Shown one piece after another: positions 37,830 to 48,839 of a DNA stretch of 64,000 bases. The stretch is taken from assembly GCA_022836915.1 (NCBI GenBank), contig CP094668.1, forward strand, positions 3,472,001-3,536,000. Reading direction: 5' to 3'. Numbering within the stretch: the first letter of the stretch is position 1; each line of letters starts with the position of its first letter. The notes beneath the pieces were generated by a model that saw nothing but the letters and a program-made list of their open reading frames with translations, had not been told where the DNA came from and searched no databases. This DNA is from Paenibacillus sp. OVF10 (GTDB lineage: Bacteria; Bacillota; Bacilli; Paenibacillales; Paenibacillaceae). Both the position numbers and the translations under genes were made by a program.

Positions 37830-40074
37830 ATGGGTTATCGCAGACTTGCTGCCTTCATCAGCCGATATCCGCGGTTCATTATTCTCTGCTGGGTATTTAT
37901 CATCGGGATGTCAGCGGTCTGGGCATATAAGTTACCTGATATTGTTCAAGATCACGGATTAAAAAGGGTTCACGGGGATGCGCAAGCAGTTGAAGCTGTT
38001 CTGGAGGACGAATTCGGTTCTCCTGCTGATCCGGTTATTCTGGTTTTTGAGAAAAAGGAAAATACCTCGCCGTTACAGTTCCGGCAGTGGATCAAGGATC
38101 GTTTGACACAGGTTCAAGTGTTGCCTGAGGTAACATCTATCACGTCCCCTTTGGATGCTGGAGAAAGGGTGACGTTTCAAGACCATAGGGCATATGCCCT
38201 TGTGAAAATGGATGTGCCCCCGCATCAGATGGGTCCCCCACTGGAGCAGTTGCGCGCCGTGCTGGCAACAGACGGTCCAGGTACGGTGCAATTGACGGGA
38301 AAGGTAGTCGTCCAGCAGGATGTCAATCATCTGAGCTTTCGTGATCTGGAACGGGCAGAGATGGTGGGACTGCCGATTGCCCTGATCGTTTTGTGTTTTG
38401 CATTCAGGGGCTATATGCCGCGTTGATTGCTGTCATGATGGGGATCAGTGCTGTGATTACCGCTATGGGAGTCACGTCACTCCTTGGTTATCATCTGGAA
38501 TTGTCCAACTTTATCATTAATGTGATTCCCATGGTGGGCATGGCACTGAGCACAGACTTTGCCCTGATCATCCTGAGCAGGTACAGGGAAGAACTTCAGC
38601 GGGTGTATGAAGATGAAGGCAAAGCTAACGTTACGGGCAGCAGCCTGGATATGCAGAGCGAGGTTTTGCGGAGCGAGATTCTTCAGCGAACATTACGTAC
38701 AGCAGGCAGAGCGGTGTTGTTCTCGGCAGCTTGCGTGCTCCTTGGGCTGCTGGGTCTGCTCTGGATCAGACTGCCGATGTTTCTGAGTGTCTCCTTGGGG
38801 GCTATTATTGTTCTGCTCCTATCGCTACTGTTAAATGTTACGCTGCTGCCAGCTCTGCTGTCACTGTCTGCGGATCGGGTCTTCAGGCGAAAGTTAGTCC
38901 ATTTGTTACCCAGAAGCTCGGTCTGGCATAGATGGTCAGCAATGGTCATGAAACGACCAGTCAGTATGGCCATTGGAGGTACCGTTGTGCTGCTTCTGTG
39001 CGTCTATCCAGTGACCCGGTTGGAACTGTCTGTCCCGGATGCTTCTTCACTGCCAGAGAGAATGGAGTCCCGCCAGGCAGCAGAGCAGTTGCAATATGAT
39101 CTGGGGCAAAAGGACACCTCCGCTATCGAGATTCTGATTGGCGGACAGCAGGAACGGTTGACTGCCTCACACTGGCAGATGGCCCACAACAAAGCCCGTC
39201 AACTACTGCAGGACTCAGACGTATTGAGCATTGTTTCACCATGGGGCCTATTACAGCCGAATCAAACTGGCTCGCAAAGTCTTTTTCGGATCCCACCGTC
39301 GTCGCTCACTCCTTCCATAGAAGGCAAACAGTCAACAAGGACGGCATGGCTGCGTTCAACGGTCTCTGAGCATTCCATACGATTGATAGCCACCGTGCAC
39401 GGGGGCCTGGTTCGGAACAGGTTGCAGACTGGCATGAACGAATGAGGAATAGCGATCATGCACCAGGTTTCAACAACGTAAAAATACGTTATGGTGGGGA
39501 AGCTGCCAAGCAGTATGAAATAATGCAGGAAGTCACAAGTCAACTGCCCAAAGTGCTGGTATTTGTAGTGGTCACCAATTATCTTGTGTTACTGGCGGCA
39601 TTCCGATCGATGCTCATTCCAATCAAGGCAATTGTGATGAATCTGCTCAGCTTAGCCGCTTCATTTGGCATATTGGTGTGGGTGTTCAATGAAGGACATC
39701 TGGGTATGGAGTCGTCAGCCATTGCCATTATGATTCCTGTATTCATTGCAGGATTGGTGTTTGGCATATCCATGGATTATGGTGTGTTTATGCTGAGCCG
39801 TATTCAGGAAGTGTATAGACGAACCGGAGACAGTGATGTGGCTGTCCAACAGGGATTGGCTTCTACAGGCCGTCTGGTTACCTCCGCAGCGGCAATTCTG
39901 CTTGCGGTGACCGTGCCGTTTGCTTTTGCTGAAGTCGCAGGTGTGAGGCAGTTAGGGATCGGAATCACGGCAGCGGTGTTGATTGATGTTACGTTGATTC
40001 GTCTAATACTGGTACCTGCGCTGATGAAATTAATGGGCAGGTGGAACTGGTGGCTGCCAGGTCAGATAAAATGA
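37830..40074 (+). CDS. MMPL/RND-type lipid exporter, frame-interrupted twice
   Basis: Joined length about 748 residues. Each half has one N-terminal helix, an extracytoplasmic domain and a five-helix bundle, with the MMPL signatures STDFALIILSRYREE and SMDYGVFMLSRIQE. Two missing G bases (38407-38410; 39401-39405) break the frame; restored it reads FAFRGLYAALIAV and HGGPGSEQVADWHERM. MMPL proteins export lipids or lipid-like metabolites using the proton gradient. Its placement behind a type III PKS suggests export of that product. GGAGCTTAGGT precedes the ATG; a terminator follows. Confidence 0.87.
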
Positions 40075-40118
40075 AGGGTATTTCCGTAACCTGTCTTCAG
40101 GTTGGAGATATCCTTTTT
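40073..40118 (+). terminator. Rho-independent terminator of the PKS-MMPL unit
   Basis: AAGGGTATTTCC...AACCTG pairs with CAGGTTGGAGATATCCTT around TCTT, followed by TTT. Confidence 0.8.
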
Positions 40119-40263
40119 GGCTAGAAATCGTGTGATTCCATTCAAAACAGGCAAACATGTTCAATTCATGGCTGACCTAGATGTTCTATAATGGATGGGA
40201 TTAATTCCATATGATAGTATTTCATCTACGTTAACCTATGAAAAACAGGAGGAACACAGGCCC

Positions 40264-41283
40264 ATGTCGGATATTGAAGCCTATCTACAACAACAAACGA
40301 ATCTCCGTGGTCGTTCCGCGTATCATGCAGATCAACCCCTGGAATTATGGCGCAGTCAGTTACGTACCCGCGTGAAAGAGCGGCTGGGCGGTTTTCCAAC
40401 AATGGGTGCAGCACTGAATCCTGTCTTACTGGAGCGCATTACATGTGACGGATATATTCGGGAGCGGATTGAAATCACAACCTATGCAGGACTTCGCATG
40501 CCTGTGTATTTATTAATTCCAGGTGAGGGTAACGTTACCGATACTAAGAGACCTGCTATCATTGCTTGCCATGGGCATGGCTACGGTAGCCGAGAGATAT
40601 CGGGTATGGAACCGGATGGGTCACCGCGGACAGGAGAGCCCGGATTACACAAGGACTTTGCAGTAGCTCTTGTGAAGCGTGGATATGTGGTTGCGGCTCC
40701 AGAGCTGCTCGGGTTTGGTGATCGAAGACTGGAAGAAGACCGCGATTCGCCACCGGGGGTAAGTTCCTGTACGAAGATTGCCGCGCATCTGCTCATGGTG
40801 GGGAAAACTCTCGCCGGGCATCGGGTATATGAAACAACACGAGTACTGGATTATATATCAACACGACCTGAAGTGGACTCGGAGCGAATTGGGAGCATGG
40901 GCATCTCGGGCGGCGGTCTGGTGACCGCATTTACAGCCGCATTGGATGAACGGTTCCGTGCAGCTGTAGTAAGTGGTTATGCAAATACATTTCAGGGCAG
41001 CATACTGGACCGGAACCATTGTCTCGACAACTATGTGCCAGGTATCCTGCGTGAAGCGGAGTTGCCGGATCTCATTGGCCTGATTGTGCCTAGACCACTC
41101 TTTATTGAAGCCGGAAGTGATGACCAGGTGTTCCCGATCCATGCAGCGAGAGAGGCGTATGCGCGTTTGACACACATATATGAGCAGGCGGGAGCATCAG
41201 AATCATTGGATGCGGATTTCTTTACAGGTGGACATGAGATTAGCGGAGCGAAGGCCTATGACTGGCTTGATCAAGTTCTGTGA
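40264..41283 (+). CDS. Alpha/beta hydrolase, acetyl-esterase/dienelactone-hydrolase-like
   Basis: About 339 residues from ATG 40264, preceded by AGGAGG; the frame runs upstream but is not coding there. ACHGHGYGSREI holds the oxyanion region, GSMGISGGGLVTA the nucleophile Ser, EAGSDDQVFP the Asp and TGGHEISG the His. The family includes acetyl xylan and other carbohydrate esterases. The next gene, 52 bases on, encodes a rhamnogalacturonan acetylesterase, so deacetylation of pectic or hemicellulosic material is the likely theme. No signal peptide: it probably acts on imported oligomers. Confidence 0.82.
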   Translation: MSDIEAYLQQQTNLRGRSAYHADQPLELWRSQLRTRVKERLGGFPTMGAALNPVLLERITCDGYIRERIEITTYAGLRMPVYLLIPGEGNVTDTKRPAIIACHGHGYGSREISGMEPDGSPRTGEPGLHKDFAVALVKRGYVVAAPELLGFGDRRLEEDRDSPPGVSSCTKIAAHLLMVGKTLAGHRVYETTRVLDYISTRPEVDSERIGSMGISGGGLVTAFTAALDERFRAAVVSGYANTFQGSILDRNHCLDNYVPGILREAELPDLIGLIVPRPLFIEAGSDDQVFPIHAAREAYARLTHIYEQAGASESLDADFFTGGHEISGAKAYDWLDQVL

Positions 41284-41334
41284 AGTTGTGGATCGTGCAC
41301 CGAGTTAATTCTGATTCGAGAGGAGAATCCAGTG

Positions 41335-42506
41335 ATGAAATGGTCAACATCGGTAAAGTTTCTGCTCTGTCTTGTTCTGTTTGCAAGTACGATGGGCATT
41401 GGTCTGGGAAGCAGTGGAGGGCAAGTCGCCGAAGCGGCAACGGACAATTACAGATTTGATTTTGGTTCGGGTGCTGTTGAGAGCGGTTACACAGGTGTGT
41501 CCGCAGGAGATGCCTATACTGCGACCAAAGGATATGGGTTCAATACACCTGCCAATATGCGAAATGTGTCTGCCTCCGGAAGCGGAGTGATGAGCGACGC
41601 TGTCCAGTTTCTGACTTACGGCACTAAGAGCACCAATACCTTCAATGTGAATCTGTCCAATGGACTATATGAAGTTAAAGTGGTCCTGGGCAATACAGCC
41701 AGAGCGAGTGTAGCGGCAGAAGGTGTATACCAGATCATCAATATGACGGGTAACGGGGCGACGGATAAATTTCAAATTCCGATAACAGACGGGCAATTAA
41801 ATTTGCTCATTACGGAAGGAAAGACAGGCACCGCCTTCACACTTAGTGCACTCGAAATCCGAAAGTTATCCAATCAGACCGTTACCAACCGCACAATCTA
41901 CATTGGTGGTGATTCAACAGTTTGTAATTACTATCCGCTGGGTAGCAGTGTACAAGGAGGTTGGGGACAGCTGTTTCCGTCTTATGTGAACAATGCTACC
42001 TTCCAGGTTCGAAATATGGCGTCAAGTGGTCAATTTGCGAGAGGTTTCCGCGATGATGGTCAGATGGAAGCGATTCTGAAGTATATCAAGCCGGGAGATT
42101 ATTTTATTTTGCAATTCGGAATTAACGATACTAATGCCAAGAACAATACAACGGAGGCGCAGTTCAAGGAGATTATGCGGGATATGGTACGTCAGGCGAA
42201 GAACAAAGGAGCAACGGTTATCCTCTCCACGCCTCAGGGCCGGGCAACAGATTTTAATACAGCCAATGTACATCAAGCGGAGAATCGCTGGTACAATCAA
42301 TCCACACGTGCACTCGCTCAGGAAGAGGGGGTTACCCTTGTTGAACTGAACAAGCTGAGTTCTGCCTATTTCACGTCTATTGGTCCTGCGGCAACACTTG
42401 CTCTGTATTTGACAGGGATAGTCTGCATCCGAATCGTCAAGGGGCTGCGGAGCTTGCACGTATTGTGGCTGCGGATCTGAGAAGACAGGGACTGAATGGA
42501 TTCTGA
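41335..42506 (+). CDS. Rhamnogalacturonan acetylesterase (CE12), frame-interrupted at the end
   Basis: Signal peptide (cleavage near QVAEAA), an N-terminal beta-sandwich module (about 35-175, DFGSGAVESGYTGV) and an SGNH hydrolase domain: block I GGDSTVCNY (Ser), block III FGINDTN (Asn) and block V. In the raw frame block V is lost through one missing G near 42415-42418; restored it reads YLTGDSLHPNRQGAAE, supplying the Asp and His, and the gene ends at 42506 (about 390 residues). B. subtilis YxiM has the same layout. It removes acetyl groups from pectin rhamnogalacturonan I outside the cell. GAGAGGAG precedes ATG 41335. Confidence 0.9.
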
Positions 42507-42567
42507 CTTTACTACTTAATCAGTCTGCATAATCAGTGCTTGATATGATCCGTGTATGAAAAATAAA

Positions 42568-42618
42568 AATACCCCCGGGAACATACCGCGAAACGAGCGG
42601 CAGATCCTCGGGGGTATT
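42568..42618. terminator. Bidirectional terminator
   Basis: AATACCCCCG and CGGGGGTATT enclose a second small stem (CCGC/GCGG) between the convergent esterase gene and mrp operon. Confidence 0.85.
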
Positions 42619-42664
42619 CGTTATGCCTCGGGGGATTACTCCATCATATCCTTGGCTTCATGGT

Positions 42665-43027
42665 TCACTTTTTCCCTTTTAACAAGGGTTCCAGTTCATC
42701 TTGCACGCTCTGCTCCCACAGTGGTACATCTGTGCGATAGGCGGCCCGACCATTCAGATGTCCGGCGACCGGAGCTGTGATGAATACAAACAGGATACCT
42801 AACAACAAGCGGGCACTGATATAGTTATCGAAATACCAGAAGTAGAAAAATGTAGCGCTTAATACACAGAACACACCAAGCGTCATACTTTTGGTTGCGG
42901 CATGGGCACGTAGATATACATCAGGCAGACGAATAAGTCCGAATGCACTGAGTGCACTGAGTAGTGCACCGAGCAGTACGAGTAGACCTATAGCTGTTTC
43001 AGCGGTTACTTTAACGATCTCCATCAT
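42665..43027 (-). CDS. mrpG: Na+/H+ antiporter subunit MrpG
   Basis: 120 residues from ATG 43027 (MMEIVKVTAE). Three membrane segments and the LPDVYLRAHAATKSMTLGV motif of MrpG/PhaG. In the raw sequence it is in one frame with mrpF, giving an apparent fusion; I think that is an artefact of a missing base at 43040-43044, because with it restored MrpF ends normally at 43011 and overlaps this start by 17 bases. Last gene of the operon. Confidence 0.88.
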   Translation of the reverse strand: MMEIVKVTAETAIGLLVLLGALLSALSAFGLIRLPDVYLRAHAATKSMTLGVFCVLSATFFYFWYFDNYISARLLLGILFVFITAPVAGHLNGRAAYRTDVPLWEQSVQDELEPLLKGKK

Positions 43028-43294
43028 TTTTGAATACCGCCCCCGTTCAATATAACGTGCAAATGCCACTGTACTTAGAAAAGCCAAAATGCCAATCAGT
43101 AAGATAATATCCAGATAGGCTTGGGTTTGCAGCATCATCGACAGAACGGCAACGATGGCAATCACATTGATACCGATGGTATCCAGTGCCGTGATCCGAT
43201 CAGCCATGGATGGTCCCCGCAGCACTCTGTACAAGCAACCCAGAATGGCTAAGGAGAGAATGAGCAATGAGATGAACAACAGTGAGGATAACAT
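43011..43294 (-). CDS. mrpF: Na+/H+ antiporter subunit MrpF, frame-interrupted
   Basis: About 94 residues, three membrane segments, with the family motif RGPSMADRITALDTIGINV. One missing base in a run of five C (43040-43044 on the plus strand) removes the natural end; restored it reads YIERGAVFKNDGDR and stops at 43011. GGAGGTGACG precedes ATG 43294, which overlaps the mrpE stop (TAATG). Confidence 0.85.
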
Positions 43295-43769
43295 TAACGC
43301 GTCACCTCCATAATTGCTTTTTCAAATGTATTTTGGATATCATCTCTCATTTTCTGTTCATCCTTGATATCCAGTGCGTGAATAAACAGTTTGCGTTGAT
43401 TACCCGAGATCTCAAGCGGAAGAGAACCTGGTGTCAATGAGATGAGTAAGCAGAGCAGAGTAACCTCCCAATCCGAGGACAATTGAGTTTTATACGTAAA
43501 AATACCGGGCCTTATATCTAGCTTGGGCTTGATAATCTGGCGTATAACCTCAATGCTGGCTCGCACCAGTTCCTTGAACAGCAGTGTAATCAGTTTGAAG
43601 ATGGCCCAGACTCGCACAATATAAAAGCGCTGGGGGAAGAATCTGCGCATCCCCCGATGAGAAGCAGTCCGAGCAGGTAACCTATGAGAAAACCAACACC
43701 ATTCCAGGCGTTGTTCAGAAACATCCATACAAAAGCAATGATAAGATTCAGTACAATCTGAAAGGCCAT
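43294..43769 (-). CDS. mrpE: Na+/H+ antiporter subunit MrpE, frame-interrupted
   Basis: Start chosen at the second ATG (43769, MAFQIVLN), nine bases after AAGGAG that lies in the end of mrpD. N-terminal membrane helices (LNLIIAFVWMFLNN, GVGFLIGYLLGLLL), then FFPQRFYIVRVW and TLTPGSLPLEI-like (SLTPGSLPLEIS). A missing G near 43652-43656 splits the gene; joined length is 158 residues, the same as B. subtilis MrpE. Confidence 0.87.
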
Positions 43770-43775
43770 AGACAT

Positions 43776-45253
43776 CTACTCCTTCAATACGGCATCAATA
43801 TAAATATTGGGATGCAGTAGAATATCGCCTGCGCGGGAGGTCAATTGGAACATGCCTTCAGCCCCCACACCCATTACGATGATGAATACAAACAGAATTC
43901 CGGCAGGAATCAGCAGGCCGTTCACCGCGTAAGGGCGTCTTGTAACCCCGGCAGGCGGTTCGCCCCAGAACGCTTGTATGAAGATACGCAGTACCGAATA
44001 TAACATCAACAAGCTCGAAAGCACCGCAATGCCGGTAAGACCATACAAGCCTGCCTGCAAGCCGCCTTCAAAGAGAAGCAACTTCCTGGAAATCCACTAA
44101 ATGGCGGCAAACCTGCCAAGGCAAGTGCGCTGATGAAGAACATCCAGCCGAGCAGCGGATAGCGATGGATCAGCCCGCCCATGTTATCGAGTTTGGATGT
44201 TCCGGCAACAGCGATCAAGGCACCGCCGAGCAGGAAGAGCAAAGTTTTGATTAACATATCATGCAGCATATAGAAGAGCAGACCTTCCAGTGCAGGGCGA
44301 CTGGCCGCGGCCATACCAAAAGCTACAAACCCCACACCTGCGACCACGTTGTAGATGAGAATCTTGTTTACATCGCGGTATGAGATCGCACCGATGACAC
44401 CAAGGACCATCGTTGCACCAGCCATCCATCCGATCAGTGCATGGAAGAAATCCGGATCATGATAGAAGATCAGTGTGAATGTTCGCACAATCGCGTACAA
44501 GCCAACCTTGGTGAGTAATCCTGCGAACAATGCAGTGACGACAGCAGGTGGTGCCGCATAAGAGCCCGAAAGCCAGAAGAACAGGAACAGCCCGGCCTTG
44601 ATGCTAAATACGATCAGAAAGAGAACAGCAATTAAGGTAATGACTCCGCTCTGTCCCACCTCAGCAATTTTGACGGACAAATCTGCCATGTTCAGTGTGC
44701 CAGTTATGGAGTAGAGGAAGCCGATGGAAGCGACAAAAAGAGCTGAAGAAACGATGTTAATCAAGACATATTTGATCGTTTCCCGAAGCTGTCTTTCCGT
44801 GCCTCCCAATACGATTAGTGCATAGGAAGAGATGAGCATCAGTTCAAAGCTGACAAACAAATTGAACAAATCTCCGGTTAGGAATGAACCGTTAACGCCT
44901 GCGATCAGAAAATGAAAGAACGGATAGAAGTGGTGCTCTTCCCGCTCCTTGTTCACACTGCGGAACGCATACAGCAGACACGCCAGTGCAATGATGGAAG
45001 CGGCAACGACAAGTAGCGCCGATACCATGTCCGCAACAAGCACAATACCATAGGGAGGTGCCCATCCACCCATATTAAGTGTTAGAACTCCAGTCTGAGC
45101 TACCCGCGTAATGAGTATCGTTGAGACCGCTGCTGTAAACAAAAGTCCAATGACACTAATGATCCGCTGGATATTTGTTTTCCGGAAAAATAGCAGAGCC
45201 AGAACACCTGTAATCAAAGGTAAAAGAATGGGCAGAACGACGAGATTATTCAT
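43776..45253 (-). CDS. mrpD: Na+/H+ antiporter subunit MrpD, frame-interrupted
   Basis: About 492 residues with fourteen membrane segments, related to respiratory complex I antiporter subunits: FELMLISSYALIVLGG, the conserved Lys in FSIKAGLFLFFWL, and YNVVAGVGFVAFG. One missing A near 44084-44086 shifts the frame; restored it reads FSGFPGKLLLFEGGLQAG. It overlaps the end of mrpC by eight bases. Confidence 0.9.
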
Positions 45254-45584
45254 ATGGGCGCCCCCTTACTTCTTCCATATCGTCTGTTCTCAGCTTCAGA
45301 TAAGAACGATAGGAGAGAACAAAGAAGAACGCAGTGAGTCCGAAATTAATAACAATCGAAGTTAGTATCAAAGCCTGAGGAAGAGGATCGACATAACGTT
45401 CAGCCATCTCCCCAAGCAGTGGTGGTGCCCCGGTTTTGAGACGTGACATGGTGATCAAGAGCAGATGCACGCCATGGGTTAGTATGGACATGCCAAGTAC
45501 GATACGGAGCAGGCTCCGCGACAAGATTAAAAAGACGGCAACCGCAAACAGAATGCCAACGGCTACACACATCAATATTTCCAT
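45246..45584 (-). CDS. mrpC: Na+/H+ antiporter subunit MrpC
   Basis: 112 residues, three membrane segments, NuoK-like: SRSLLRIVLGMSILTHGVHL and PLPQALILTSIVINFG. Frame intact. GGGGAGG precedes ATG 45584, one base after the mrpA stop, so translation is coupled. Confidence 0.92.
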   Translation of the reverse strand: MEILMCVAVGILFAVAVFLILSRSLLRIVLGMSILTHGVHLLLITMSRLKTGAPPLLGEMAERYVDPLPQALILTSIVINFGLTAFFFVLSYRSYLKLRTDDMEEVRGRPYE

Positions 45585-45585
45585 A

Positions 45586-48541
45586 TCAGCGATCCTCCCC
45601 GATCTGTAGAATGATGGTCATGGTGACACCCAGGACAGCGAGATACACGCCAAGATCAAACAGCATGGCTGTGGCGAGTTCTGTCTCTCCCAGCAAAGGA
45701 AGTTCGAAATAACCGAAGGTTTGGCTGAGGAACGGGACTCCGAATATAAATGAACCCGCACCCGTAAGTAAGGCTATACCTAATCCGATTCCTGTTAGAA
45801 TACGGAAGTCAACCGGTAACGCTTTGCGTATCGTATCTGTACTGAATGCCAGGGCAATCAATACGAGCGCTGCCGCTGTTACCAAGCCGCCGATGAAACC
45901 TCCGCCCGGATTGTGGTGACCGGCAAAGAAGAGGTGCATGGCAAACGTCAGTATGATGAACACAACGACCTTGGTAGTCGTTTGCAGCAATACATCATTA
46001 CTTTGCAAGGGGACGGTATCCCACGAGGATGAGCTGCGTTCCCGGTTACCATACTTTTTCGTATTGTCCGCTTCATCATCCAGAGCAGGTTCGGAATCAT
46101 GACTCTCGTCCTTCTTACGGAACTTCAAGCGGGCTCCGAGATCTTTTGCTTCAAGGTTCAGATTAATCATGGAGTAGATGGATAACGAAGCAACGCCAAG
46201 CACCATAATCTCCAATAACGTATCGAAGCCACGGAAATCTACCAACAACACGTTCACGACATTTTTACCACCAGCCGAGTCATACGCTTCCTGAAGGAAA
46301 AAGGTAGAAATGCTGTCCAGTGAGGCTGTTCCGCTTGCGGCCAATGCAACAAAAGTCATCACAATTCCGACTGCAATCGCTACGATCATATTCACCGTGA
46401 GATAACTGCGGCTTGATTTGCCACGTTGAAGCTCAGGCAGATGGTAGAAGCAGAGCAGGAACAGTGCAACGGATACCGTCTCAACAATCATCTGTGTCAA
46501 CGCCAGATCCGGCGCCCGGAAGAGTACAAACAGCAGAGTTACAAGGTAACCAACTGCTCCGGTCATAATGACTGCTGACAGTCTGTTCTTGGCAAAAGGA
46601 ATCGAAACTGCAGCACCGATGAGCGTGACTAGCAGTACGACCTCGTAGAATGAGTAAGGTGCATTGCCCTGCAGATTCCAGGTGATATTTTCTCCTGAAC
46701 GGAAGAAGGCATAGACCAGCAACGCGACCGTGAATGAGAAAATGTAAACGAGATAATTACGAACCGAGCCATTCATATAGGCTTCCGTCCATTTACGTGC
46801 ATAATGCTGAAGATTATCCAGCACGACGTGGTACATATTGTTAATTGTTAATCCTTGTGGATAATGCTCATAAATATTCCTCCATCGTGGCAACAGCTTG
46901 TAGAGAGTGATTCCGAGAATCACGACTCCGATCGTCATAATCAGTTCCGGAGTCCATCCATGCCACAGGGAGAAATGTACATCGAAGCGCTCATTCCCAT
47001 TCAAGAGGGATGGAAGCACAGCGGCCATTGCCGGTTCAATCAGTGATCCGGCCAGCAGATTCGGGAAGAGTCCGAATACAATGACAAGAACACCTAGAAC
47101 AACAGGCGGAATGAGCATGCCAGCGGGCGCTTCGTGCAGCTTCTCGGCAGGGATTTCGCTTTGGCTACGACCGAGGAATGTTTTGAACACAATAATAAGC
47201 GCATAGATCAGGGTAAACACACTTGCAAGCCAAGCGAATACCGGCAATAGAACACTCCAGGACCCAAGTCCAAAGATTCGCAGATTCGTGACTTCCACCA
47301 TCGCCTGGAAAAATAACTCCTTGCTCAGGAATCCGTTGAACGGCGGAATACCCGCCATGGCAAGTGAACCGATCAATGCCACGGTGAATGTAATTGGCAT
47401 GAATGAAGCAAGTCCACCGAGCTTCCGAATGTCACGCGTACCCGTTTCATGATCAACAATTCCTACGACCATGAACAGAGCGGCCTTGAAGGTCGCATGA
47501 TTAAACAGGTGAAGCAGCGCAGCGGTTATTGCCACAGTGTACATCGCAGAGGATTCGCCATATCCGAAGTAGAGAGCAGCAGATCCAACCCCTAAGAGGG
47601 ACATGATCAGACCAAGTTGAGAGATGGTCGAATAGGCAAGAATCGCTTTGAGATCGTTTTTTCACCGCCAGGAATGATCCATAACACAAAGTCAGAAGAC
47701 CAACGCCAGTAACGAGCCAGAACCAGAGTCCCTGTCCACCGAAGATCGGTGTAAACCGGGCTACAACGTACAGTCCAGCCTTAACCATGGTGGCTGAGTG
47801 AAGATAGGCACTGACAGGTGTTGGGGCTTCCATGGCATCCGGCAACCAGATATGGAATGGGAACTGAGCTGATTTGGTGAAAGCTCCAATCAGGATCAAG
47901 ATAAGTGCGGGTAGAAATAGTGCGCTTTCCTGAAACTGACCCAATCCTGTAATGGTTGCACGAATACTGAATGTTCCGGTAATGAGATACATCATCATGA
48001 ATCCGGTAAGCATGGCGAAACCGCCAAATACCGTAATCAGGAATGATTTTTGTGCTCCTGAAGTCGAGGCTTTACGTTTGTAATGGAATGCAATCAACAG
48101 GAATGACGTAATACTGGTCAATTCCCAGAATCCGTAGAGCACGATCATATTATCAGACAGCACCACGCCCAACATGGCTCCCATGAACATCAACAGATAC
48201 AGGTAGAAACGGTTCAGCGCTTCTTTCATATCCATGTAGAAGATGGAGTAGAGAACAACGAGGACACCGATTCCGGTGATTAGCAGTGTCAACATGAGGC
48301 TCAAACCGTCCAGATACAGGTTAAATCCAATGTCCAGTGAAGGAATCCATGGGATATTTCCGGATACGGTATTGCGCTGTGACACAGCGGGTATTAGACT
48401 CGCAAAGTATACAAATAATAGTGCCGGGACAAGGAGAACCGGCCATCCCAAATGTAATTTACGGAAGAAACGATGCAGCATGGCAAGAAGAATGCCAGCG
48501 GCAAAAGGCAGAATAACAGCAACATGAAGCAGGCTCAACAT
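45586..48541 (-). CDS. mrpA: Na+/H+ antiporter subunit MrpA with fused MrpB domain, frame-interrupted
   Basis: About 984 residues. The MrpA part (1-about 790) has the NuoL-like core (YGFWELTSITSFLLI, KSAQFPFHIWLPDAM, LFNHATFKAALFM) and the extra C-terminal MrpA helices. A charged linker follows (KKDESHDSEPALDDE), then a complete MrpB domain (SNDVLLQTTTKVV, HHNPGGGFIGGL) without a stop between. In B. subtilis A and B are separate genes; fused AB is known in PhaAB/ShaAB of Gram-negatives. One extra A in the six-A run near 47655-47660 breaks the frame; with five it reads VKNDLKAILAYST. First gene of the operon; ATG 48541 follows GGGGGTG. Main role: Na+/H+ exchange and pH homeostasis. Confidence 0.9.
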
Positions 48542-48839
48542 TACACCCCCAATGTTTAGTATTTCGATTACTCTCTCTGTGACATACAGGCGCATGATCC
48601 TTTGAAGGATATGCTTGCTCTCTATATTCATAACCCAAGTATGTATATACAGAATCGTGTCTATTCTTTGAATGGAAGAAACACGGTGAAGATTTCAGTA
48701 TAATATTGTATGGGCATGTATAATAAAAAAACACACAAGTTCCGATAAATATGAAAACGATTAGGTGACATTCCGTGTACTCTTTGCAGCATAGTTATGT
48801 TGAAAAGCAAGATGGTTTCACCGTGTAATGGAGGAAGTA

